DNA of 64,000 nt from Qipengyuania proteolytica (GCF_019711565.1 NZ_JAIGNN010000002.1:248001-312000), one strand, 5' to 3'; numbered from the stretch's first letter, positions 9,099 to 18,325 are shown. Notes: generated from the sequence alone by a model not told the origin. Translations and numbers: made by a program.

Positions 9099-9881
9099 AT
9101 GGCGAGTTTCACCCTCCCCGCGAATTCGAAGATCACCGGCAAGAGCCGCGCCCACAAGGCGGAAAGCGGCAGCCGGATCCGCAAGTTCAAGATCTACCGT
9201 TACGATCCCGACAGCGGCGAGAACCCGCGTTACGACACATTCGAGCTCGACCTCGACGATTGCGGTCCGATGGTTCTCGATGCGCTGTTCAAGATCAAGA
9301 ACGAGATCGACCCGACGCTGACCTTCCGCCGCTCCTGCCGCGAAGGCATCTGCGGCTCGTGCTCGATGAATCTCAACGGCAAGAACGGCCTCGCCTGCAC
9401 CACCGCGATCGAAGACCTGAAGGGCGAAATCCGCATCACCCCGCTGCCGAGCATGGACGTGATCAAGGACCTCGTGCCCGATTTCACGCATTTCTACGCG
9501 CAATATGCCAGCATCCGCCCCTGGCTGCAGACCGTCTCGACTACGCCGAGCGGCAAGGAACGGCTCCAGTCGCCCGAACAGCGCGAAAAGCTCGACGGCC
9601 TCTACGAGTGCATCCTGTGCGCCTGCTGCTCGACCTCGTGCCCGAGCTATTGGTGGAACAGCGACAAGTTCCTCGGCCCGGCGATCCTGCTGCAGGCCTA
9701 TCGCTGGCTGGCCGACAGCCGCGACGAAATGACCGGCGAGCGGCTCGACCAGCTGGAAGATCCCTTCCGCCTCTATCGCTGCCACACGATCATGAACTGC
9801 GCGAACGTCTGTCCCAAGGGCCTGAGCCCGGCCAAGGCGATCGCCGAAACCAAGAAGATGATGGCCGAACGCGCGATCTGA
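9099..9881 (+). CDS. sdhB: Succinate dehydrogenase iron-sulfur subunit
   Basis: Iron-sulfur subunit of respiratory complex II, passing electrons from the SdhA flavin to ubiquinone on the inner face of the inner membrane. The protein is 260 residues, the normal length. The plant-type [2Fe-2S] site is [10 protein letters not shown] (Cys80, 85, 88) with Cys100. The C-terminal [4Fe-4S]/[3Fe-4S] ligands are in [12 protein letters not shown] and [14 protein letters not shown]. No sdhC, sdhD or sdhA lies next to it; the upstream neighbour is a divergent SDR gene, so sdhB is detached from the usual sdhCDAB order, at least on its 5' side. It is followed after one base by a thioesterase gene, which suggests cotranscription. 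Confidence 0.97.
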   Translation: MASFTLPANSKITGKSRAHKAESGSRIRKFKIYRYDPDSGENPRYDTFELDLDDCGPMVLDALFKIKNEIDPTLTFRRSCREGICGSCSMNLNGKNGLACTTAIEDLKGEIRITPLPSMDVIKDLVPDFTHFYAQYASIRPWLQTVSTTPSGKERLQSPEQREKLDGLYECILCACCSTSCPSYWWNSDKFLGPAILLQAYRWLADSRDEMTGERLDQLEDPFRLYRCHTIMNCANVCPKGLSPAKAIAETKKMMAERAI

Positions 9882-9882
9882 C

Positions 9883-10350
9883 GTGCTGCCGGACGAGGTC
9901 TTCGAACACGGTCCCGACCCGGACAATCCGGGCTGGCGGCACTGGAACCTGAAGGACCCGACGCTGTTCAACGGCGCGGTGATGGGCAAGCTCATCACCC
10001 GCATCGACGATGACGGGAAAGCGCGGCTGCGCATGTTTCCCGAACGGCGGCATGAGAACCTGCAGGGCATCATCCACGGCGCGGTGACGCTTTCGCTGAT
10101 CGACATTAGCCTGTTCACCACCATGCACACGATCGGGACCGGCAACGCCGGCCCTTCGGTCACGCTCGAGCTGTCGACCCAGTTCGTCGGCGGCGGACTG
10201 GTGGACCGGTCGCTCGACGCAGTGTGCGAGATCGTGCGCGAGACGGGCAGCATGGTCTTCGTGCGCGGGCAGGTGGTGCAAGAGGAGCATCTCGTCGCCA
10301 GCTTTTCGGGCATCGTGAAGAAGATGCACCGCCGCCCGACGCCGCAATGA
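9883..10350 (+). CDS. PaaI-type hotdog thioesterase
   Basis: A 155-residue hotdog-fold acyl-CoA thioesterase. Typical features are ENLQGIIHGAVTLSLID, with the conserved H-G-G/A region that opens the central helix, and the later beta strands SVTLELSTQFV and GSMVFVRGQV. The substrate is unknown; such enzymes hydrolyse aryl- or acyl-CoA esters. The start codon is GTG 9883, one base after the sdhB stop, and the stop overlaps the zapE start in an ATGA, so the three genes are translationally linked. Starting further in would lose part of the first strand. Confidence 0.85.
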   Translation: MLPDEVFEHGPDPDNPGWRHWNLKDPTLFNGAVMGKLITRIDDDGKARLRMFPERRHENLQGIIHGAVTLSLIDISLFTTMHTIGTGNAGPSVTLELSTQFVGGGLVDRSLDAVCEIVRETGSMVFVRGQVVQEEHLVASFSGIVKKMHRRPTPQ

Positions 10351-11459
10351 GCGGTATGCTCGCCCGTTACGAGCGGCTCGTCGCCGCTGGCGAATTACGC
10401 GCCGATCCCGACCAGCGCCGCGCCGCCGAACGGCTCGACCGGTTGCAGAAGGACCTGCAGGCCGAGGCGCCCGGCGGCCTGATCTCGCAGCTGTTCCGCG
10501 CCAGGAAGACCCGCCCGCAAGGCGTCTACATGTGGGGCGGCGTGGGGCGCGGGAAGTCGATGCTGATGGACCTCTTCATCGACAGCCTTGCCATCGAACA
10601 GAAGCGCCGCGTCCACTTTCACGAGTTCATGCTCGAAGTCGACCAGCTGATCCGGCACGAACGCGCCAAGGAAGCCGGCGACCCCATCCGTCCGGTGGCC
10701 GCGACGCTGGCGGAAGGCATTCGCTGCCTCGCCTTCGACGAGATGGTCGTCACCAACACCGCCGATGCCGCGATCATGAGCCGCCTGTTCACCGCGCTGA
10801 TCTGCGACGAGGGCGTGACCGTGGTGACGACCAGCAACCGCCCGCCCAAGGACCTCTACAAGGACGGGCTCAACCGCTCGCTCTTCCTGCCCTTCATCGA
10901 CCTGATCCAGGCCGAACTCGACGTAATGCCGCTCGATGGCCCGGTCGATTACCGGCTCGACCGCCTCGGCGACATCGCAAGCTGGCACGCGCCGATGGGC
11001 GATGCGGCCACCGCGCAGGTGCGCGAGGCCTTCTTCCGCCTGACGGATTTCGACCCGGAGGATGCCGCCAACGTCCCTTCGGGCGAACTCGACCTCGGCG
11101 GCGGGCGGACGCTGCATGTGCCCAAGAGCCTCAAGGGCGTCGGTGTGTTCAGTTTCAAGCGGCTGTGCGGCGAGAACCGCGGTGCGGCGGACTATCTCGC
11201 CATCGCGCGCGCCTATCACACCGTCATCGTGGTCGGCATCCCGCGCATGTCGCCCGACAATCGCAACGAGGCGATCCGCTTCACCAAGCTGATCGACGCG
11301 CTCTACGAGAACAGCGTCAAGCTGTTCGCCACCGCCGCGGCCGAACCAGAGGACCTCTATACCAGCGGCGACGGGGCCTTCGAATTCGAGCGCACCGTCA
11401 GCCGCCTCAAGGAAATGCAGAGCGCCGATTACATGGCGCGCGGTCACGGGCTCGCCTGA
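10347..11459 (+). CDS. zapE: Cell division protein ZapE (AFG1-like ATPase)
   Basis: AAA-type ATPase of the ZapE/LACE1/AFG1 family, which destabilises FtsZ filaments in E. coli and helps remove respiratory-chain proteins in mitochondria. The product is 370 residues. Walker A GGVGRGKS is at residues 64-71, Walker B is LAFDEMVVT, and sensor-like TTSNRPP follows. The start ATG 10347 overlaps the thioesterase stop (ATGA), so coupling is likely. The order sdhB-thioesterase-zapE is interesting because AFG1 homologues act on respiratory complexes, but a functional link here is inference. Confidence 0.93.
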   Translation: MSGMLARYERLVAAGELRADPDQRRAAERLDRLQKDLQAEAPGGLISQLFRARKTRPQGVYMWGGVGRGKSMLMDLFIDSLAIEQKRRVHFHEFMLEVDQLIRHERAKEAGDPIRPVAATLAEGIRCLAFDEMVVTNTADAAIMSRLFTALICDEGVTVVTTSNRPPKDLYKDGLNRSLFLPFIDLIQAELDVMPLDGPVDYRLDRLGDIASWHAPMGDAATAQVREAFFRLTDFDPEDAANVPSGELDLGGGRTLHVPKSLKGVGVFSFKRLCGENRGAADYLAIARAYHTVIVVGIPRMSPDNRNEAIRFTKLIDALYENSVKLFATAAAEPEDLYTSGDGAFEFERTVSRLKEMQSADYMARGHGLA

Positions 11460-11559
11460 GCGGCAGGGTAGTCACATCGGTGTTTCTTGACGGCAGAAGA
11501 GCCGCCCCCACATCGGGCGCATTCCGGCGTCAACACCCCGCCGATGCGAGAGAAATACC

Positions 11560-12258
11560 ATGATCGATATCCGTCCCTTCGAGAGTCTTGGCCATGCCGA
11601 TCACGGATGGCTCGATGCGCGGCATCACTTCAGCTTCGCCAATTACCACGATCCGGCGCGCATGGGCTGGGGCAGCATTCGCGTGTGGAACGACGACACC
11701 ATCCAGGCGCAGACCGGCTTCCCCCCGCACCCGCACCGCGACATGGAAATCGTCACCTTCGTCCGGAAGGGCGCGATCAGCCACCGCGACAGCCTGGGCA
11801 ACGAAGGCCGCACCGCAGCGGGCGACGTGCAGGTGATGAGCGCGGGCACGGGCATCACCCATGCCGAGTTCAATCTGGAGGACGAGGACACGACGCTGTT
11901 CCAGATCTGGATCATCCCCGATCGCGCGGGCGAAAAGCCCGGCTGGGGCCAGCGCGAATTCCCCAAGGCCTCGCGCGAGGGCGGCTTCGAAGTGCTCGCC
12001 AGCGGCACGCCCGAGGCCGACGACGCGCTGCCGATCCGCACCGATGCGAAGGTCGCCGCAGCGACGCTCGCTGCCGGTCAGACGGCGGTCTGGCAGACGT
12101 CGGGCGAGCGGCACCAGTATCTCGTCGCGCCCAAGGGCCGCGTGACCGTGAACGGCGTCGAAGCGCAGCCGCGCGACGGGATTGCCGTGACCGGCGAGAG
12201 CGAGATCGTGGTCGAGGCGCTTGACGACGCCGAGATCGTGCTGGTCGACGCGCGCTAG
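11560..12258 (+). CDS. Pirin family protein (cupin)
   Basis: A 232-residue bicupin of the pirin family. The N-terminal cupin shows the metal-binding histidines in PHPHRDMEIVTFV and later GITHAEFN; the second domain is less conserved (GERHQYLVAPKG). Bacterial pirins such as E. coli YhhW can show quercetin 2,3-dioxygenase activity, while others bind enzymes of central metabolism; which applies here is open. A 100-base gap separates it from zapE, in which I see no terminator, so it may be co-transcribed or have its own promoter. Its TAG stop lies in a CTAG and converges with the amidotransferase gene 10 bases away. Confidence 0.9.
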   Translation: MIDIRPFESLGHADHGWLDARHHFSFANYHDPARMGWGSIRVWNDDTIQAQTGFPPHPHRDMEIVTFVRKGAISHRDSLGNEGRTAAGDVQVMSAGTGITHAEFNLEDEDTTLFQIWIIPDRAGEKPGWGQREFPKASREGGFEVLASGTPEADDALPIRTDAKVAAATLAAGQTAVWQTSGERHQYLVAPKGRVTVNGVEAQPRDGIAVTGESEIVVEALDDAEIVLVDAR

Positions 12259-12260
12259 GC

Positions 12261-12293
12261 GCCGGGCCTCAGGTGCCGGGCCTCAGGTGCCGG
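12261..12293. repeat. 14-bp tandem duplication across the amidotransferase stop
   Basis: The unit GCCGGGCCTCAGGT occurs at 12261-12274 and again at 12275-12288, followed by a partial third copy GCCGG. The stop codon of the minus-strand asparagine-synthase-like gene lies in the first copy. Because 14 is not a multiple of three, the second copy shifts the frame. Deleting one unit in thought makes that gene read on to the TAG inside the CTAG at 12255-12258, the stop used by pirin on the other strand. Confidence 0.85.
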
Positions 12294-14167
12294 AGCGACC
12301 GCTCCAGCATCAGCAGCTGCCACAAGACGCGGCCGTTGTCCGAACGGCCCGCAATATGATCGTCCGCGAGGCGTGAGAGCGCCTTGCGGGCGAACCATCC
12401 GCTGCCGGTCAGAAGTTCACTAGAAGCCACCGCCCTCGCCTCGCCCGCGAGCGGCCCGCGGAACCACTCGGCGAGCGGCGTCACGAACCCCTGCTTGGGC
12501 CGGTAGAGGATGTCCTGCGGAAGATACCGCTCCATCGTGTGCTTCATCAGCCACTTGCCGGTCGTGCCGCGAATGCGCTGGCCCTCGGGCAGCCGCGCAC
12601 CGAATTCGATCAGCCGGTGGTCTAGGAGCGGTTCGCGCGCCTCCAGCCCGACGGCCATGCTCGTCCGGTCGGTCTTGGTCAGGATGTCGCCCGGCAGCCA
12701 GAACTTGAGATCAGCATATTGCGCGCGGTCGAGCCCGCTGCGCGCAGGCGCCTCGCGCATCATCTGCTCTAAGGGCTGCTCTGCGCGGTACTCGCCGCGC
12801 TCGCGCAGCATCGCGTCGCCATAGAGCGCCTGCCGCTGTTCGGGAGCGAGGATAGCCAGCGCGCGGGCATAACCCGCCTCCCCGCTCGCCGCGAGCGCAA
12901 GGAACGTCGTCTTCGCCCTCAGCGGACGCGGGGCCCAGTCGGCCTTTGGCCAGACCCGCCCGAGAGCGCCGAACACCGGCTCGCGGAGCGCGCGGGGGAG
13001 GACCGCCCTCGCCTGCTCCTCGCGCCGCTGGAACAGCTGGCGGCGGTACCCGGCGAAGGCTTCGTCTGCGCCGTCGCCCGACAACGCGACGGTCACATGC
13101 TCGCGCGCCAGCTCGCACACGCGCAGGGTCGGCAGCGCGCTCGCATCGGCGAAGGGCTCGTCGAAGATCGCCGCGATCCGGTCGATTGCGCCGAACTGGT
13201 CGGCCGAAACGATCCGCTCGTGGTGGTCGGTGGCAAACAGTTCCGCCACCTTGCGGGCGTGGCTGGTTTCGTCGACGCTCGCGACGTCGAAGCCGATCGA
13301 GCAGCTCGTCACCGGCTTCGCGCTCGCCTCGCTCATCAGCGCGACCACCGAGGAGCTATCGACCCCGCCCGAGAGGAAGGCGCCCAGCGGCACGTCGGCC
13401 ACCATCCGGCTCGTCACGCCTTCGCGCATCAGATGGAGGAGCTGCGCCGCATAATCCTCGGTCCGCCCGCGCTGGCGTTCGGCGAAGCTCACGTCCCACC
13501 ACTGCACCGGCCGACCCGGCGCCTTGCCGTGCTCCAGCAGCAGGAAATGCCCGGCGGGCAGCTTTTCGACCCCCTGCAGCATCGCGCGGTGATCGGGGAC
13601 GTAGCCCCAGGTCATGTAATCCTCGATCGCGAGCGGATCCACGCGGCGCTTGAACAGCGGGTTGGCGAGCAGGCCCTTGAGCTCGCTCGCGAAGGCCAGC
13701 GCCCCGCCCTCGAGCCGCGCCATGTAGAGCGGCTTCACGCCCAGACGGTCACGCGCGAGGAAGAGCTGGCGCTTCTCGCAATCGTAGAGTGCGAAGGCAA
13801 ACATGCCGTCGAGCTTCTCGAGGCAACCCGGCCCCCACTTCTGCCAAGCGGCGAGGATCGTCTCGGTATCGCCATCGGTGCGGAAGCGGGCGCCGGCCAG
13901 CTCCAGCTCGCGGCGCAGGCTGCGGTAATTGTAGACCTCGCCATTGAAGACGATCACCGCGCGCCCGTCGGCCGAATGCATCGGCTGTGGCGAGCCTGCG
14001 AGGTCGATGATCGACAGGCGCCGGTGACCGAGCCCGACGCCGGGCGCCGTCCACACACCCGACCCGTCCGGCCCGCGGTGCGAAAGCGCATCGGTCATCC
14101 GCTCGACCCGCTTGGGATCGACCGGCTTCACCGTCTCGTAATGGAAAATCCCCGCGATCCCGCACAT
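12269..14167 (-). CDS. XrtA-associated asparagine synthase-like amidotransferase
   Basis: Glutamine-dependent amidotransferase of the asparagine synthase B type found in exosortase A polysaccharide loci (TIGR03108-like). The 632-residue product begins MCGIAGIF, so Cys2 becomes the N-terminal glutaminase nucleophile; further N-terminal motifs are SHRGPDGSG and VFNGEVYNY. The synthetase domain has the PPi-loop SGGVDSSSV and later ALSGDGADEAFAGY. The likely role is to transfer amide nitrogen to a carboxyl group on a sugar of the exopolysaccharide rather than to aspartate; this is family-based inference. It is the last gene of the ten-gene minus-strand operon, 10 bases after xrtA. Its stop seems moved by a 14-bp tandem duplication. 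Confidence 0.9.
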   Translation of the reverse strand: MCGIAGIFHYETVKPVDPKRVERMTDALSHRGPDGSGVWTAPGVGLGHRRLSIIDLAGSPQPMHSADGRAVIVFNGEVYNYRSLRRELELAGARFRTDGDTETILAAWQKWGPGCLEKLDGMFAFALYDCEKRQLFLARDRLGVKPLYMARLEGGALAFASELKGLLANPLFKRRVDPLAIEDYMTWGYVPDHRAMLQGVEKLPAGHFLLLEHGKAPGRPVQWWDVSFAERQRGRTEDYAAQLLHLMREGVTSRMVADVPLGAFLSGGVDSSSVVALMSEASAKPVTSCSIGFDVASVDETSHARKVAELFATDHHERIVSADQFGAIDRIAAIFDEPFADASALPTLRVCELAREHVTVALSGDGADEAFAGYRRQLFQRREEQARAVLPRALREPVFGALGRVWPKADWAPRPLRAKTTFLALAASGEAGYARALAILAPEQRQALYGDAMLRERGEYRAEQPLEQMMREAPARSGLDRAQYADLKFWLPGDILTKTDRTSMAVGLEAREPLLDHRLIEFGARLPEGQRIRGTTGKWLMKHTMERYLPQDILYRPKQGFVTPLAEWFRGPLAGEARAVASSELLTGSGWFARKALSRLADDHIAGRSDNGRVLWQLLMLERSLRHLRPGT

Positions 14168-14177
14168 GCGCGGTGGC

Positions 14178-15167
14178 CTAGACGAGCCGTGCGATCACGG
14201 CAAAGGCGAAAGCGATGGCCAGGCCGAGGCCGAGGACGAGATTGGGCGCCAGCCAATAACCCTCTAGTCGCGCGACAACCGGCAGCCCGGCGACCTCGGC
14301 GGCGCTCCACCCGGAATCTTCCGGATCGCGCTCGAACCAGCGCCAGGCGATGCCCAGCACCAGCGCGATGACGATCCCGAAGAACACCCAGCCGTAAACG
14401 ATGTGGTCGAAGCTGCCTGCCGCCTCTGCGCCGACATACTGCGCGATGAAAATGGTCGCCCAGGCACGAACGCCATTGGCGATGATCGGCACGATCACGC
14501 AGGCGAGCAGCAGCCACCCGCGCCTGCTCCAGCGATCGAAGCAGGTGAAGGCCACCAGCACCCCGAGCGTCACCATGGCGATCAGGAACTTCACCCCCGA
14601 ACACGCCTCTGCGACGATGAACAGGCCCGCAGGCGTGTCGATATAGATGCCGTCAGCCACCATCGCGACGCCGCTCGCCTCGGTCAGCCAGGTGGCGAGA
14701 TGCGCCGTGACGGCCTGCAATTGCGGGATGATCTCGTCGCCGAAGGGCACGAGGAAGCTCGAAAAAACGATCGGGAGCGCCAGCACCAGGCTGACCCGCA
14801 AACCAAGCAGCGCGATGGCCGCGCCCTGGAAAGCCATGACCGTTCCAGCCTGCGCGAAGAGGTTGATCCCCAGCGCCCTGCCGCCCAGCCAGATGACCAG
14901 ACCCAGCGCGGTCCAAAGCAGTCCGGGCCACCAGCCTTGCGGCCTGACCTGTGCCAGCTCCTCGCGCCGCAGCCAGACGAGCCAGGCGATGATCGGCGGG
15001 ATGAGCAGGATGTGACTGTAGGTATCGATGTTCCACCACTGGTGCGCCATCTCCGCCCATTCGGTGAAGGTGGCTGCGAACAACGCAAGCCAGATCACGC
15101 CGAGGCGCATCACGGCGCCGGTCCAGGCATCGTCGCGCGGCAGATCGAGCGAGGCTTCACGCGGCAT
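14178..15167 (-). CDS. xrtA: Exosortase A
   Basis: Polytopic inner-membrane transpeptidase of the exosortase/archaeosortase family, which cleaves PEP-CTERM proteins and may attach them to surface polysaccharide. The 329-residue product has about eight membrane segments. The catalytic triad is visible: Cys189 (AEACSGVKF), Arg234 (NGVRAW) and His255 (FDHIVYGW). The start MPREAS at ATG 15167 overlaps the upstream glycosyltransferase by 11 bases. The C-terminus ends in a last membrane helix with no fused EpsI (DUF3485) domain, and no separate epsI gene is in the window. No PEP-CTERM target is encoded here, so substrates must lie elsewhere. Confidence 0.95.
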   Translation of the reverse strand: MPREASLDLPRDDAWTGAVMRLGVIWLALFAATFTEWAEMAHQWWNIDTYSHILLIPPIIAWLVWLRREELAQVRPQGWWPGLLWTALGLVIWLGGRALGINLFAQAGTVMAFQGAAIALLGLRVSLVLALPIVFSSFLVPFGDEIIPQLQAVTAHLATWLTEASGVAMVADGIYIDTPAGLFIVAEACSGVKFLIAMVTLGVLVAFTCFDRWSRRGWLLLACVIVPIIANGVRAWATIFIAQYVGAEAAGSFDHIVYGWVFFGIVIALVLGIAWRWFERDPEDSGWSAAEVAGLPVVARLEGYWLAPNLVLGLGLAIAFAFAVIARLV

Positions 15168-16380
15168 CGCTGTCGCTTTCGGTCGGTCGCATGAGCTCCG
15201 CCAGCTGGCGGTGGATCGCCGCCCAGCCCATGTGCCCGGTAACGAAACGGCGCGCAGCCGCGCCCATGCCGCGCGCCTTGCCGGCATCGCCCAGCAAGCC
15301 ATCGATAGCTTCGAGCCATTGTGCCGGATCGGCCGGGACGACGGCGAAATGCTCGCCATCGCGCGCCGGGATGCCCGTCGCCGCGCCCGGTGTCAGCACG
15401 ACCGGCCTCGCCATGGCCATCGCCTCGAGCACCTTGTTCTGCACCCCGCGCGCGATCATCAGCGGCGCAACGACGAGGTCCGCCGAGCGCAGGAAGGGGC
15501 GCACGTCGGGCACCTCGCCCCACACCCGCACGCCGTTCTCGCCATGCCGCGCCTTCAGCGCCGCGCCGGGAGCACGCCCGACGATATGGAACCGCGCGCG
15601 CGCATGGGTCTTGCGCAAGGCCGGCATGATCTCGCGCATCACCCATTCCACCGCCGCGACATTCGGGGCGTAATCCATCTGTCCGGTAAAGACGAGCTGC
15701 GGGTCCTCGCCCTCCTCGAGATCGGGCTGGAACGGCGTGCTCGACGGATCGAAGAAATCGGTGTCGATGCCATTGCCCAGCGCGCGGATCGCGGTGCCCG
15801 ACAGGCTGTCCATCCGGCTTGCCAGCAGCGAGGCCTCCATCGCGCTGATGAGCAGCGTCACATCCGCCCGGTGCGCCAGCCGCGCCTCCTCGCGCGCCAG
15901 CAGCTTCGCCTCGCGGCGGTTGATCCAGCGGCGCTGGCCTGCAGCGGCATAGGCCTCGAACTTGGCGCTATCGACGTCGCACAGGTCGATCACGACCCGC
16001 CCGTGATAGCTGTCCGGGATGTACTGGCCCATCTGCCCGGAGAACACGAAGATCGTGTCGATCCGGTGGTTGCCCAGCGTCTTCGCGACATAGCGGCGCA
16101 TCGCCTCGTGCTCGAAGGCTGTCACGCTCACCGGTTTGTTCGAGAGCACGGCCTCGATACCCGCCAGAGGGAGCGGCTTGCGACGCTCGACCAGCGCGTG
16201 GGTCTTGGCCATCTGCGCAAGCTCGCGTTTCTGCATCATGTCGGTTTCGGTCTCGCCGAAGGTCCCGACATGCACGGGCGCGAGTTTCGCCAGCCCTTGC
16301 AACAGGTGGTGCGAACGGATCTTGTCGCCGCGGTCGGGCGGGAACGGGACCCGGTGTGCAAGGAACAGGATGTCGCCCAC
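15157..16380 (-). CDS. XrtA/PEP-CTERM-associated glycosyltransferase (TIGR03087-like)
   Basis: A 407-residue GT-B glycosyltransferase, presumably working on the growing lipid-linked repeat unit at the cytoplasmic membrane. The N-terminal acceptor domain starts ILFLAHRVPFPPDRGDK, and the C-terminal donor domain carries the GT4-type region GVQNKVLEAMAMARPVV with the helix that contacts the nucleotide sugar. The start is GTG 16380, with AAGAAA just upstream and 14 bases after the FemAB-like gene; the frame is open upstream but the conserved N-terminus begins here. The stop lies 11 bases inside xrtA. The sugar specificity cannot be told. Confidence 0.9.
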   Translation of the reverse strand: MGDILFLAHRVPFPPDRGDKIRSHHLLQGLAKLAPVHVGTFGETETDMMQKRELAQMAKTHALVERRKPLPLAGIEAVLSNKPVSVTAFEHEAMRRYVAKTLGNHRIDTIFVFSGQMGQYIPDSYHGRVVIDLCDVDSAKFEAYAAAGQRRWINRREAKLLAREEARLAHRADVTLLISAMEASLLASRMDSLSGTAIRALGNGIDTDFFDPSSTPFQPDLEEGEDPQLVFTGQMDYAPNVAAVEWVMREIMPALRKTHARARFHIVGRAPGAALKARHGENGVRVWGEVPDVRPFLRSADLVVAPLMIARGVQNKVLEAMAMARPVVLTPGAATGIPARDGEHFAVVPADPAQWLEAIDGLLGDAGKARGMGAAARRFVTGHMGWAAIHRQLAELMRPTESDSDAA

Positions 16381-16394
16381 GGTTTCTTGCGCCC

Positions 16395-17456
16395 TCAGCC
16401 GAGCCCGCGCGCGATCCAGGGACCGATCCGGTTCGCCACCGGCAGCGGCAGCTTCTTCCACAGCGCGATCTTGGCCGAATAACCCTCGTCGGTCGGGTCG
16501 ATATTGCGCGCCGCAACGCCGGGCGCCGACCAGCTGCGATAGACCAGCGGTTCGGCTTCGAACCCCCAGTTCTTCTTGAAGGCGAAGGGTCCGCTGCCGA
16601 CTTTCGAGCGCCCGAAATCGAAGCGGGTGCAGCCCTTGCGCCGGGCATGGAGCATCAGTTCGTAATACATGCGCTCGTTGCCCCGCAGGGCGCGGGCGGC
16701 ATAGGTGCCCCCGCCCCAGAACGGCATGGCGGTTCCGCGGTGGTAGAGCGACAGCACGCTGGCGACCGGCGCGCCCTCGTGCCGCACCGTCAGGATATCG
16801 GCATCTTCCCCGAACAGGTCGAGCACCGCATCGAACAGGCGGCGCGGGAAGACCGGCGTGCCGAGATTGCGCACGCTTTCGGCATAGACGGCATAGTGCG
16901 AGGCGCGCTCGGCCTCGTCGCTACCCGTCGACACGGTCATGTCTCCCGCGAGACCCTTGCGCACCTCTGCGCGGGCCTTGCGCGGGATGGCGAGCAACTG
17001 TGCCTCGTCGTCGACGGCGAGGTCGGCGGCGAAGTTGGCGTGTTTCCCTTCGATGGATTGCCAGTCTTCCGGTGCCACAGGACCGCGCAACTCGATCGTG
17101 CTGGCCGAGCGGCGCAGCGCGAGTTCTTCGGCCGCCTTGCACAGTGCAAGCGCGTCGCCTTCCCGCTCGGCAATCACGCCGCCGCCGACACCGAAGCCGC
17201 TCGAAACGAGCGCGCGCCCGAACAGCGGCGAATGGATTTCGCTGAGGGGCAGCCAGCCCGAGGGAATGCCGCCCCGTTCGGCGACGAGGCCGAGGGCGCG
17301 GTTGCCCGTCCCCTGCTCGATGGCCCGCAGCCAAAGCGGGCGATGGAACGCGCTCGCGCCCTGTCCGGCCACGAAAGCCTCGATCCGCGCGGCCTCTTTC
17401 GGATCGCGCGGATCGACCTGCCGGATGGCGACGCTGTGGTTCACCGGCGCGTTCAT
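16395..17456 (-). CDS. FemAB family XrtA-associated protein (TIGR03019-like)
   Basis: A 353-residue protein with two GNAT-like halves, the fold of FemAB and leucyl/phenylalanyl-tRNA transferases. Conserved features include the C-terminal block CTRFDFGRSKVGSGPFAFK, the ARAEVRKG region and AMPFWGGGTY. FemABX enzymes form peptide bonds from aminoacyl-tRNA; in exosortase loci the acceptor is unknown and could be an amino sugar of the polysaccharide. The start MNAPVN at ATG 17456 overlaps the deacetylase stop in an ATGA, which decides the start and implies coupling. A second, unrelated GNAT/FemAB-like gene belongs to the neighbouring module at 27.4 kb. Confidence 0.88.
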   Translation of the reverse strand: MNAPVNHSVAIRQVDPRDPKEAARIEAFVAGQGASAFHRPLWLRAIEQGTGNRALGLVAERGGIPSGWLPLSEIHSPLFGRALVSSGFGVGGGVIAEREGDALALCKAAEELALRRSASTIELRGPVAPEDWQSIEGKHANFAADLAVDDEAQLLAIPRKARAEVRKGLAGDMTVSTGSDEAERASHYAVYAESVRNLGTPVFPRRLFDAVLDLFGEDADILTVRHEGAPVASVLSLYHRGTAMPFWGGGTYAARALRGNERMYYELMLHARRKGCTRFDFGRSKVGSGPFAFKKNWGFEAEPLVYRSWSAPGVAARNIDPTDEGYSAKIALWKKLPLPVANRIGPWIARGLG

Positions 17457-18325
17457 GCGGCCCAGTCGAGGCTGAGCGGCTTTTCGCGCGCGGCGAGCGC
17501 GTCCATCCGGCCCCAGGCGAAATCGCCGAGCAGGTCGGATAGCTTGCCCGCCATGCGCGCAAGGTTGGTGTAGTGCCGCAGGCGCGAACGCATCGGAGCG
17601 CCGGGGACGCGCGGCTGGTCGGGATCGACCTCCCACGGGTGGAAATAGAACACCGCCGGGCGCTTGTCCTGACTGTTCACCTGCCGGATCGCCCAGCGGC
17701 TGAAGCCATAGGGCAGCACGCGGAAGAATCCGCCTCCGCCCGCCGCCAGGCGCTTGCCGCGGAAAAGCGCGGTCGTGACCGGGATCTCGACCAGATCGCT
17801 GTCCGGCACCGGATTGAAGGCGAACCGCGGGGCTTCACGCCAGCCATAGTGGTCGTGGACGATCGGCGCGACGCTGGAGGAATAGGCATAGCCGTGCTCG
17901 GCAAGCACCTGATGCGCCCACGGATTGCGGGCATCGATGGAAAAACTCGGCGCGCGATAGCCAGTGATCGCCGCGCCGCCCGCATCTTCGAGGATGGCGC
18001 GCGCCTTGGCGATATCCTCGGCGAACTCATCGGGCGTGAAGGTGAAAACGCGCGTGTGGTCGTAACCGTGACTGGCCAGCTCATGACCGCGCTCGACGAT
18101 CCGGCGCATGGCGGGCTTGTTGCGCTCGGCGACCCAACCCAGGGTGAAGAAGGTCGCCTTGACCCCGGCCTGGTCGAACAGGTCGAGGATGCGCTCGACA
18201 TTGTCGCCGACGCGCAGCTGGAGCGAATCCCAGTCCTCGCGCCGGATCGTGTTCTCGAACGCGCCGACCTGGAACCAGTCCTCGACGTCGACCGACAGGC
18301 CGTTGACGATGCTGTGCTGTGTCAC
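17453..18325 (-). CDS. XrtA-associated polysaccharide deacetylase (TIGR03006-like)
   Basis: NodB-type carbohydrate esterase (CE4) of 290 residues that removes acetyl groups from amino sugars of the exopolysaccharide. Motifs are in order: LSVDVEDWF (catalytic base and metal aspartates, a variant of TFDDG), ELASHGYDH (metal histidines), TGYRAPSFS and the late FYFHPWEVD. The last is typical of the exosortase-linked subfamily. No signal peptide is present, so it acts in the cytoplasm or on the inner face. It overlaps the FemAB-like gene by four bases and follows the ATPase gene after 18 bases. Confidence 0.92.
   Translation of the reverse strand: MTQHSIVNGLSVDVEDWFQVGAFENTIRREDWDSLQLRVGDNVERILDLFDQAGVKATFFTLGWVAERNKPAMRRIVERGHELASHGYDHTRVFTFTPDEFAEDIAKARAILEDAGGAAITGYRAPSFSIDARNPWAHQVLAEHGYAYSSSVAPIVHDHYGWREAPRFAFNPVPDSDLVEIPVTTALFRGKRLAAGGGGFFRVLPYGFSRWAIRQVNSQDKRPAVFYFHPWEVDPDQPRVPGAPMRSRLRHYTNLARMAGKLSDLLGDFAWGRMDALAAREKPLSLDWAA

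Noticed and set aside
14178-15167. EpsI domain fused to exosortase A
   Set aside because: After the His255 region only a short linker and a last membrane helix follow; there is no room for the DUF3485 domain.
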